Source: Arbacia lixula (Eukaryota; Echinodermata; Echinoidea; Arbacioida; Arbaciidae). Taken from it: DNA of 64,000 nucleotides. Position 1 is the first letter of the stretch. Every line of letters begins with the position of its first letter. The translations under genes were made by a program, and so were the position numbers. Below the pieces are notes generated by a model that was not told the origin of the DNA, did no database searches, and saw nothing but the letters and a program-made list of their open reading frames with translations. This document shows, piece by piece, positions 35,786-47,700 of the stretch. The stretch is from assembly GCA_963669155.1 (NCBI GenBank), contig OZ022586.1, positions 19,576,307 to 19,640,306 of the forward strand, given 5' to 3'.

Positions 35786-38700
35786 CTAGGCAGAAAGGAA
35801 AAGGAATAAGATCAACAGGGTGCTATTCCAAAATGTATTAACTAGATTTTTCTCCCAATCAGTATTTAGAAATCTCTCCTCACTTTCCTCCTCATTCCTC
35901 TCGTAAGTTGTCTCCTAACTTTATTGAAATTTATGTAAATCCCCTCCTCACTTGAGAGAAAACTTACAAAAAAAAGTTAGGAGGAATTTTTGAATATTAC
36001 CCTTGATAAAGAAGGTATTCTGATAAAAAAAATAGATCTCAATAGAAGCATTTAAGTGTGAGAAAAACAAATATATATTTTCTTTGGAAATATAAATAAT
36101 TGTAATCAATTGAGTAGCAAACATATGCTTTAGTTCAGAGTAATTTGAAGGACTTCCACGATTTGAGAGCATTGCATGAATTGCATGAATTGCATGAATT
36201 GCATGAATTGAATGAATTAAATGAATTAAATGACTTGAATGAATTAAATGAATTGAATGAATCAAATGAATTGAATGAATTAAATGACTTGAATGAATTA
36301 AATTAATTGAATGTATTAAATGAATTGAATGAATTGAATGAATTGAAAGAATTGAATGAATCGAATGAATTGAATGAATTAAATGACTTGAATGAATTAA
36401 ATGAATTGAATGAATTTAATGAATTGAATGAATTAAATGACTTGAATGAATTGAATGAATTGAATGAATTGAATGAATTGAAAGAATTGAATGAATTGAA
36501 TGAATTGAATGAATTAAATGCCTTGAATGAATTAAATGAATTGAATGAATTAAATGAATTGAATGACTTGAATGACTTGAATGAATTAAATGACTTCAAT
36601 GAATTAAATGACTTGAATGAATTAAATGACTTGAATGAATCGAATGAATTGAATGAATTAAATGACTTGAATGAATTAAATGAATTGAATGAATTGAATG
36701 AATTGAATGAATTAAATGACTTGAATGACTTGAATGAATTAAATGAATTGAATGAATTAAATGACTTGAATGAATTAAATGAATTGAATGAATTGAATGA
36801 ATTGAATGAATTGAATGAATTGAATGAATTGAATGAATTAAATGAATTGAATAAATTGAATGAATTGAATGAATTGAATGAACTGAATGAATTGAATGAA
36901 TTGAATGAATTATAAAGTGGAATCTAAGAATTGCTGATTGAACCTTTTGCCATGAGGGGTCCATGACACCCGTGAACATGACCTTTGGCTTGACCTCGCT
37001 GCCCCTCTTCCTCAGCGATGGGCTGGCCCCTCCCAGCTGGGCCTGCTGGTTGCTACGGCCTCTCTGCCTGGGACTGGGGCTGGCTGATTGGCTGCTGCTA
37101 GGGCTGGAGGCGGAGCTTGGGCTGGGGGCGGGGCTAGCCAGCCTGGCCTTCTTGGATGGGGAGGGGGGAGGGGTTGCCACTGCTGCTGCTCCTCTCTTGG
37201 CTCTTGGTTTAGGCTGAGATTTACAAAATATTGACAAGATAGATAGTCGTCTTTCATTGGATAACTTAGTAGCAGGACCATACTCATCAATAGGAATGAC
37301 ACAAGCTATTTTCATATCATCAGGAAACACACATAACTCTAAACACTGATGAAGCGAGCGATATGATATATGCAATTTTTCATAATAACTTTTATACCTT
37401 TATCATCTTAACCAGGACTTGTATTATTGTTTAATATGGCAGGGAGAGAGATCAGGATAATCATGGACTATATCATGACTATATCACTGATTCAGTACCC
37501 ATTTAGATGGTCCAGTAGATGTGGTAAGGTAAATGCAAGAAACATTCAAGCTCACCACTTCAGGTTCCTCCTTCTTGCTGCGAGATGTTCTGCTGCTTCC
37601 AGACTGCTCAGGTTCTGTGACAGTCAGAGTAGTTCCTGCAGAGTTACGTCCGCTCTTGCTTCTTCCGGTAGTCTTTGTTTCCTCAGACTCCAATTTGCCA
37701 CTGTCCTGGGTCGCAGCTGCAGACAGGCCTTTGGCAACAGAAGGCCTTCCTCGTTTGGTAGCCTTTTCTGATGATGGCGCATTTCGAGCATCTTCCTTCT
37801 TCTTTGAGAGGCTAGATAACGACGCATCAGCAACTGAACTCCGCCCTCTTTTCGCCCCATCACTAGGAACTGTTGCCTGGTTTGTTGGAGAAGGGGCTCT
37901 TTGTCGTTTTTGCCTTGCAGTCCGCGTCACAGGTTGGGGTGTGGCAAAGACACCCTCATCCCCACCGGTCTTTGCTCCCTCCTCCTCTACCACTTTCTGT
38001 CTTGCTGACTTCCTTCCGCCCTTGGTGGGCTTGTCATCATTCACAGAGCTCTCGGCTCCAGAATTCAGTGCCGTTGTCCCTTCAACTGTTCTCCTTCTAT
38101 CACCTTTTAACCTTGCTCCTTCTTGTCTATCACTTTCCTCTTGGCTGTTGGTTGTTGCTCTTCTACTCCGTCTCGTCCCACTGGTTTTCTCACCCTCTTC
38201 AAGGCCATCACTTGTAATTGTAGCTTTTCCTCTGCCTCTAGACTTCACCTGGGCACTTGTATCTAATATTTTTGGAGTCTCTGTATCGCTTAATTTACAA
38301 ACGTCGCGTTCTTTGGTTGAATATTCTATTTGATTTGTGCTTCTCGTTCTTCCTTTTTCCGGAGCATCCGCTTCCTTTGCTGCTGCTGTTGTCTTTGTTC
38401 TTCCGCTCCTTGCTGATTGGGGGTCTGCAGAACTTTCTGCCACTATTACCCTTTGAGATCTTCCACTTCTCGTTCCATGTCCACCACTTTCTTGTGAGTC
38501 GGCTTTCATTTCTGTTCTACCTCTCGTAGTCCTACTACTTCTCACAGCTTGTTCTTCACAGGATTCCTTCTCTGCCACAACTGGTCCACTGTCCTGCTCC
38601 TTGTCATCTCCCTCAGCTGACGTCTTCCTGTTCCTGGTGCCTCTTTGTCCTCTCCCGCCCCGCCCACCTTTCACTCCTGGTACTTCCTCCTTCTCCTCCA

Positions 38701-41700
38701 CTACCCCTCTTTGCAATCTCCCACTTCGCCTTCCCTTGGCATCACCTTGCAAACTCTTCTCCTCTGCCGCACCTGTAGTGTCTGGTGTCCTACTTGAGCA
38801 ATCAGTTTGATCAGTGCCTTTCCGACGTCCACTGCTCCTGGTCGGTCTACCGCCCACCTCCATCTCACCCAAGTCCTTGAGGCTGGAAGTCGTTGATGAC
38901 ATGGAACCAGTTTCATCGCTATCAGCATCGTTCTGGAGCCCACCAACCGTGGTGGAATCTAACCCTGCTCCTGGTAGCTCAACCTGGGCATCTTTTGATT
39001 GTTTCCCTTTCCTACCGATGCCTGTCAGCTTCCGACCCAAGTTCTTGAGTGCCTTTAGCTTTCCTCCTTTCTCTTCCTGGCCTCCTCCATCCCCTTCTGT
39101 CTTAACAGATGATATACTTTCAACAGAAGTCACGCTACTATCAGACATTTTACGTTCACCCTCGCTCTTCGCTCCTGTCCTTGGATGTGCTTTATCAAAT
39201 TTCTTCTTCCTGGTTGGGGCAGCATCTACAAGAGTGAAGGTTTGTTTTGCTCCATCTGTTTCTTCCTCCTCCTTCCCTCCTCTCCTCCTCATCCCTCTTC
39301 TTCCCCCACTCTCCTCTTTCTCCTGAGGAACCAATGGTTCCCCCTCCTCTGGCTCGCTGCCCCTTGTAGCTCCCCTTGGTCTGCCCCTACGACCACCACC
39401 TGTCTGGGCTTCTATGCGTGCTGGTACCAGTATCTCTTGCGCCCCCTCCTGTTTCGCTACCTCTCCTGCTCGACTCCGCTGGGAGACTCTCTTTCCTGCC
39501 TTCTTCAAACCACCATCCAATCCCCCTCCTTCAGGAGTGGCCGTCTCCTTGCTCACGCCCGACTGCTGCGAGGGCCTTCCTCTACTTGTTCTTCCAGCTG
39601 GTGTCTCATCCTCTTTAGGAGCCGCCTTCCTGTTACCCCTCTGAGAGGTCCTTGCTCCCTCACTCTGCACCACAGGGACAGAGGCACTTCCAGCAGCGCC
39701 AGCACCTGTGCCAGTAGTAGCGTCAGCACCAGTTCCTGTGCCAGGACCAGAAGCGCTTGCCTGCTTGTTCCTGCTCGCCTGCAGAGATGGCCTCCCTCTT
39801 GTCTTCCTGCCTGCTGAAGCCTCCGCCTCCTTTTCCTCCTTCCCCTCCACCTTTGGTTGGTCTCCCCCCTCCCCGTCTTCCTCCCCAGGAGCAGAGGGTT
39901 GGAAGGTGACCCTCCTGGCCTTGGTGGGACTCCTCTCAGGCTGCTGTGTCTGCTTGAGGCAGGACCTGGTCGGAGACGGAGTGTTGAAGACCGGAAACCT
40001 GGTAGCTGCAATCTCCTGGAGCTCTTCTTCCTGGCTGTCTGGCACCTGCTGTGAAGAAACGCATTGAACCCTCTCAGTACCAACTAATCATAGTCACATA
40101 GTCAATTTCAACACAGTGTATTGCCTGTGAGACTAAAAGGATTAAAAATGCCACAAAAACCATCTACAACATTTTGATCTAGGTACAGCAGGGTTGGCCA
40201 TTTTTCATTTAAACAAAAACGTATTGGATTTGCATCATAAACCCTGCAGCACAATAAATGTTATTTTTGTACCCCTGTGAAAAATAAAAAAATTCAACCC
40301 ATTCTGCTGCTTTTGCAGGAGGGTATACAATCTTTGATTCAAGAAGGTTCGTTACTTTTAGGGCTGCAAAGAGTGTATAAGAGCGGTTGTCCACAATATA
40401 GAGACAACTAAGTTTGATTGTAATTAATGCTTGCAACAGTTTGAATAACGATGGATTGTCTGATGCATTAAAAACTGTTTGGAACTTTTAGGAACAAAAT
40501 CACAATTTTAAATCCACATTTCTTTTCTTTATGGGAAGGAATAACTTCTATTAGCTATCCTTGCATGATACTTACTGTGTCTGTTTTTGTTTGGGTACTC
40601 CCCTCCTGACTTTCATCTGTTTCCATGGCAACATCTTCTTCTCCATAAGGCACTCTTTTCTCAATCTCTTCCTCAACCTTATTATCATCTTTCCTCGCTT
40701 CTTTTTCCTCCTGACCGTATGGCTGCGTGCACTCAATCTCTGTGGTAGCACCGTACGGCTGCGTGCACTCAATCTCCGTGGTAACACCGTATGGCTGAGT
40801 GGCGTCTATTGGTGTTTCGACTGCATCCGTTTTTGCATCTTCCTCAACTGACGTGCCATAAGCTTGAGTAGCTTCGATTTCCATTTCATCTTCATCCTCA
40901 TGCGCTTTTCGTCCCAAATTACCTTGCCTCTCAATATTTTTCTTTCCATCTCCTTTCTCTTCGTCTCCCATCTTGTAAGTGAGAAAATATTCCTGGGACT
41001 GTGTCGCTGCATCGTCCCCACTTTCATCGCAGGAGTCGGTAACCATGTCAACAGCTTGGGTTGGCTCATCAGCCAATGAAGGATTAATGTCATCCTTCTC
41101 CTCTCCATCTCCATCTTTCTCCTTTTCTTCTTCATCTTCAGAAGCAGCTCCTGGAGACACTGCCTGAGTTGGTTCATCAGCAAAATTTGCCTTTCCAGCT
41201 AATCCATCTTCCTCTACATCAGTATCATCATCATCTTCTGCTGTCACAGGAACGGTTGCCATATCAACAACAGCTCCCTGGGAACCTGATGCATTTGTAT
41301 CATCATCATCATCATCATCATCTGTTGCTATTGGTACAGTGGCAATGTCATCTGTTGAAGCAATCAGATATATTATCATACATAACAGAGAGTCTGTGAT
41401 AGGGATGATGCACATATCAGACAAACTTGACATTTGCAAATTGAGAAAATGCTGAAGCAATGACAAGAGACAATTCTATCACTTCACAGTTTTTATGAAA
41501 AATGTTGATATCTTTCTCTCTATCTACATGTATATTGCTTTCTTTTTCTCCATCTTGCTTGCTTTCTCTCTCCTTCTGTCCCCCTCTCTCGCTTTCTTCC
41601 CTGCTAATTTTCTCTTGCTTTCTCTCTGTCTCTCTCTATCTTGCTTTCACTCTCTGTCTCTCTCTCTCTCCCTCCTACATACCATGTTTAAGAGGAATGG

Positions 41701-44700
41701 TCTCTACCACAGCCAGTGTTTGAGTCTCCAGTGCATCTGTCTCTATGTCAGTGTCTGATTCTGAGTCTGAGACACTACCAGTACAGGGCTGAGTCGCCTC
41801 GTCGTCCACACTCCTAGCACCAAATGGCTATAAAAATCAAATGTAGAAATACAAATTCATCATCGGTGCATTTTTCATAACTTTTTTAAAAGTGTTTTCC
41901 ATACATATGGTCATCAACCATGCATGTTTTCTAACATTTTGTATACATTCAATCTAATTTGTTAAATTAAACTTTCTCGATTGAAATTCTGTTCATACAT
42001 GAGGGAAAAACAGCGCGTTCAAAGAAAAGTAAACTGCATTTGAATTAACAAAAAACTCAGTGCCAACAAAATACAATCTTCCTTGCTCTACAAAAGTAAC
42101 AAACTGACTACACATATGCACTAACAGGCTCTCCTACATACAGTCAAACCTGTCTATAGCGGCCGCTCAAGGGAAACCACAAAAGTGACCACTATAGACA
42201 GGTGACCACTATAGACAGGTCGGCGGCCATTTTGATTTTGAGCATGGATATGTTTTGCACTATGTAACCTTCATGCTGCAACATAATTTATTGCTTACGT
42301 ATGATACATGTATATATACATCTTATTTTTATGTGATATATAAATAGTATTTTATCATGTTTTCGTTCAATGAGGAATATGAATAAACTGAAGGCACATT
42401 TTCGTTATCTGTGTATTATTTCTGTGTGTGCGATTTTGTGTGAGATCTGTGTATCATTTCTTTTGTGCCCTGAAAGGGGCCCAACCAGTTGGCACGGTAA
42501 AGGGTCATGAGCATCCAAGGGTATGTTTGTTTAGTCTAGATCGGCAAAAAGAAGAATGAAACACAATATCATGCCATAAATTTGTCTTCAGTGTTCGAAC
42601 AAAAATGAATAATCAAGCAGATCACTCGTAGAAAGTGATTTTATGTAAACTGTATCAAATGCGTCATTATCAGATGAATATCTGATAATATTCAATATCA
42701 TATTTTCATCGGCTGTCTCAACTCTCGCGAGTCTCGGTGATAAATGCTATGTTAGATATCTTACGCCACGAAAGACAATTTCTATTCTAACTGATGAAAT
42801 AAATGTGGTTTAGCAGAGAAAACACATGTTATTGGATTTCTTTAAAATCTCAAGTTAATGTGCGTTTAGTTTCTTACGTTTGGGATATTCATAATGTCTT
42901 GACCATGCAGCACTGCACGACCTAGCACTGCGAGGAACCACACGCATACATTAGTACGGGCGGGCGTAAATCGTTTAAAACTTTGAACAGAATTGTTAAC
43001 TTTGTCAAATTAACAGAATCTTGAATTGAAATACCCTTCTGAAAAAACCCGGAAACATTCGTTCATTACAAGAATCTGCAACTTATTCATGTCCACATTT
43101 TGAAAAGAAGAGAATGGAGCTCCACCGGCAGCCTACCGGATATGAGGAAAGATAGCAACAAGGGCTGCGTATGATGAAAAGCCCGCTTACTTCGGCATTG
43201 GCGTTGCTTTGAATAGTGAATAAACGGCATAACAATTTCAAAAGAACGACAACTTGCCGAAAACAGGATCTTGAATTAAAATACCCACGTTAATGATAAT
43301 CAAGTGCTCTCTTTTTCGTTGTTAGTAAGAATCTCCTCATCTTCGTGTCTATTGTTTCTCTCTCCGATCGATTGACAGCTAGTGCAAATGCCGTGCATAG
43401 TGCACTCTTACTTCGTCTAAGGTAGCACGATAAATATTAATTCCAGTTAATAAAAGAAAAAAATATATACAGCTACAAATGCACATTAAAATATATCTTC
43501 TATCTTGACATATTTTATTTCATCGAGAAATATTCTTAATCGTGTCTATTAAAATATTTTTGCATCAATAATTTCCGAATGGGAGTTGATTGAAGTAAGC
43601 AACTTATTCCATAGGCATATCGATGAGTTTTGAGTTACAGCCTAGCTGTGTGCTTCTGAGATTGCGCACGCTGAAGAACCGCGCGCTGCTGCCAGCTTGC
43701 AGTAGCGCATATATCGCGGATCCAGACTGGTCTGGGCATGGGCTGAGGGCGCGCGCGAACCCGGGCTGCGCTGGCCTCGGGGCCGAGCGAGGATCCGGGG
43801 TATTATTCATCACAACAATAAAAGCACGGGATGCAGAGACTCACTAAAAAAAAAGAAAAAAAAAAACACCGGACATCGGGATTTCATTGATTAGGGTAAT
43901 CAAGTTAAGATCCTGCTTTTTGTTTGGCAAGGTCTCTCACAAGTTTCATACAATTCGAGAATGTGTTAATGAGCTGTATTACGTCATGCAGCTAGAAAGC
44001 AGGCTTTTCACACCTCTAGCTTTTCACGGCCGTTTAAGTTACGTCACATTGCAAAAAGCCAACTTTCCACGCCGATAGGGACGGGTGATTTCAGAATTGG
44101 TGGCCGCTATACACAGTAAAATTTTGGCCGAGGGAGACAAAATGGGTGGCCGCTGGCCGCGTTAGCCAGGTGGCCGCTATATCCAGGGTCTTTAACACTG
44201 AATTTCTCTGCGGAGGAGTCGAATGTGGCTGCTATAGGCAGGTGGCTGCTGAATCCAGGTGGCCGCATAGCCAGGTTTGACTGTACTTTCACCATGAAGA
44301 TATGGGATGAAATACCCGATATGTACTGACCATTTTTGTCTTGGAATCTTCATCGCTAGACGCTGTTGACGAGTCCAGGTGCAGAGTGGGGCCCGACACA
44401 TCACCTGGGTAACAAGACACATCAATTCACATCATCAATATCATTAGAGTGCTCTGTCCAAGAACTGGATTAGTGACCCATTCATCTTCTGATGATGATG
44501 TCTCTCCAAGCATCTCAATCTTAAGCTAACTGCTTCATTTGTCCACATTCCTGTACGATGCTATTTACAATTGCATTGCGCATCTACCTTGTGTCTTCCT
44601 TCCCTTCAAACAGTGTCTTCCACCAATTGACAAAGAAGTCACTAGATGCAGATGAATGTAAGATGCAGTTAAGGGGAGAGCTGTGAATATATTATGAAAA

Positions 44701-47700
44701 TGGGGTATTGTATCGTACCTTTCTTTGATGTTTCTTCTTCTTCCCAGTCATTCAGGCCCACTGCCTGGGTGGGGGCATCCATTAGGCTTTGTCTTACATC
44801 GTCTGCATCTGTGGGGCACAAAATAAGAGAAGGTTCATCAAGTGGCATTCCTTGTCTCAAGTCCTGTGCAGCGCAAATCAACGCTTTGTGAGCCACATGC
44901 GTATTTATTCACAAATCACAGACACAAATTATGTTGTTAGCCATTACATCTGGCACACAATAGGTTAAGATAATGTACAGAAGCTCTCTGTAGCCCACCT
45001 GAAAACGATGATGATAATAATTGTGACATATTTTACTGTAAAATGTTGGAATATTTTACGGCCTGATCCTTAATGCTTCAGTTCCTGTTCATTATTCCCC
45101 TCCCCATGTTTTCTTATCAAAGAAATTCACCTATAGAAATACCTGAAAAGACTTGTTTACGAACTAGTTATAACGAGCACGAGTATAGAGAGAACCCTGT
45201 TATTACGAGGACATTTTGTGGGTACCAATTTTTCTTCCATGGACCTTAGTGTATTCTGTTATCATTTAAAGACATTAGCTATAGCGAAATTTCTGCTATA
45301 GCGAGGCAAATTCTCAGGCCAAGAATAAAGGAAAAGAAAGGAAATTGACCCCGTTATTATGAACACTCCCTTCAGCCACGCCGCCCAGCGAGCACAACAC
45401 AACACTGATCACACACACTGTGAAAGAATCCACACACACACGACCACACATGCACAAGACCACATTACGTGCGTCCGGTAATGCACGCCCCGGCCCCGCG
45501 CCCAACCATCAACACAGTCACGTACGTATATGGCAAACTAGAGCCTCTACACACATGTGACACTGCGCGTGTATGACCGGCCGTGCATGAAGATTGTGTT
45601 CAATGATCATTCATTGTTTACACGCAATTAGGCCAGCAGCAAGGCCGGGTAACTGAGCCTCCCCGCTGCTTCATTTGTCGGTAGACGGAGACATTGGAAG
45701 TGTCATTTATTTACATTTTCAACTGTGCTGTTTGATATTTTAGTGAATTTTTAGCTAGTGAATTCAGTTTAGAATGCTTGCAAAGCCATTAAAAGTTTAT
45801 TACAGTCTTAGCGGAAAATATGTTATTGTGTAGTCCTATATGTGCATTTGTTTCTGCATGTATTGATCATGTACTGGTATAGCGAGCAATCGGCTATGGC
45901 AAGGAAAAAGTGTTGGTCCCGAACCCCTTGTTATAACGGGGTTTGCCCGTATACGTAGTCAGTTACCTGTGTCAGAATCCATGTCAGGGTCATATGCCTG
46001 CGTTGCCATATCGTCGGATCCTACAGCCAGAGTTGCTACATTGTCCACATCAAAATCTGACCCTGCATCATCTACAGCTTGGGTTGCCATGTTGTTGACT
46101 GCCTGGGTTGCCATGTTGTCAACTGCTTGCGTTGCCATGGTATTGACTGCTTGTGTCGCCATGTTGTCAACTGCTTGGGTTGCCATGGTGTCGACAGCTT
46201 GTGTTACCATGGTATCGACTGCTTGTGTCGCCATGTTTTCAACTGCCTGGGTTGCCATGTTATCGATTGCTTGGGTTTCCATGTTATCGACTGCTTGGGT
46301 TGCCATGGTGTCAACTGCTTGGGTTGCCATGTTGTCAACTGCTTGGGTTGCCATGTTGTCAACTGCCTGGGTTTCCATGTTGTCAACTGCTTGGGTTGCC
46401 ATGTTGTCAACTGCCTGGGTTTCCATGGTGTCCAATGCTTGAGTTGCCATGTTATCGACTGCTTGGGTTGCCATGTTGTCGACTGCTTGGGTTGCCATGT
46501 TGTCGACTGCTTGGGTTGCCATGTTGTTGACTGCTTGGGTAGGGGCGGCTAATGCACTAATGTCAAATGGACCTGAAAAATGAATTGATAGATATTGCAA
46601 TATTATGTCATTGTGGTATGGCAATATTTGTGTTTAATCTGTACCGGTCTATCAGTGGATTGGACTTTGCTAGCAGAGGTAAAAACAAGAAGTGAAGATA
46701 GAATAAGGTGGAGGTGAATAGGTGCCAACACCGGGTGCGGGATGGGACCTGATCCATGTTGCACAAGGGCGGAAATCGCTCCACGAAGGTAGGGGGGACA
46801 TGTTTTTCATCAAGAAGTCGCTAAGCGGGGGTGGGGGGGGGGGGGGGGGGTGATGATGATATTTTAGGGGTACAGGAGTCAGGACCGAAAATAGTGGGGG
46901 GACATTTGATATTGTGTCCCCCCCCGTCCCCCCCCCCCCCCCCCCCCCCGGGATTTCCGCACATGATGTTGCATAGGTTTTCAATTATTTTCAGTTGCCA
47001 TCAATGGTGAATACCATAGCAACAGGTGCAACATTGGCTGTTGTCATGGTCGTTACCATTGATGGTAAGTTACAATGATTGAAAACCTATATGCAACGTG
47101 GCCCTGATGATTGATTGAATGAATAACTCAAGAGGCTCGAGACACAGAAGGATGGAAGAGAAGGAGAAGGGCAAAGAAGGAGAGATGTGGAGCAGATATG
47201 AGAGACGAATGTAGATCTCACCTGTCTCATCAATGTCTGTATCATAATCTGACTCCCCAACAGCAGATACATCTGTGAAGATAGAAAAAGGTCGAAACAT
47301 TGAAGTCATGTTGGAATCCCCATCATACATATGATATCACACTTTGAAGATGGAAATTCCCTTTTTTCATGTTTTTCCCCCTTAATCGTAATCCGGCTGG
47401 AGCACTTGGAGTATTTGGGGGATAAGTTAGGGCAATGGAATGCATCATGGCTGATTATCATGGATATAAATCTAGGCCTTGAGCACAGACCCTCTATCAT
47501 AGTGCACAATAAAAACAAAGTGATTATCTTGAAAGGATCATTGATGAGAGCAAGTATGTTTGTTATGCCGATATCATACTTCTTCAATCTTGAACTTGAC
47601 AAAACATGGCCCATTTTCATGAGGTTTACAGCCTACATTCATTCCAGTACAACTCACCGCTCTTCTTCCTGAATGAAGTCTGCGTCTCCGGAATGAACGA

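Noticed and set aside
36307-36915. Plus-strand 202-codon (LNE)n frame
   Set aside because: Product of a 9-bp minisatellite that is open in several frames; it has no start context, domains or splice partners.
37533-39817. Plus-strand frames of 80-266 codons rich in Ser/Leu/Pro
   Set aside because: Antisense of the low-complexity MDC1 exon; composition alone explains them.
43640-43800. CpG island or tRNA gene
   Set aside because: No cloverleaf or A/B boxes could be found; it lies inside a TIR-bounded transposon.
45969-46552. Long plus-strand frames (about 125-157 codons) opposite the MDC1 TQ array
   Set aside because: They are antisense images of the 24-bp repeat; the minus-strand frame joins correctly to exons on both sides.
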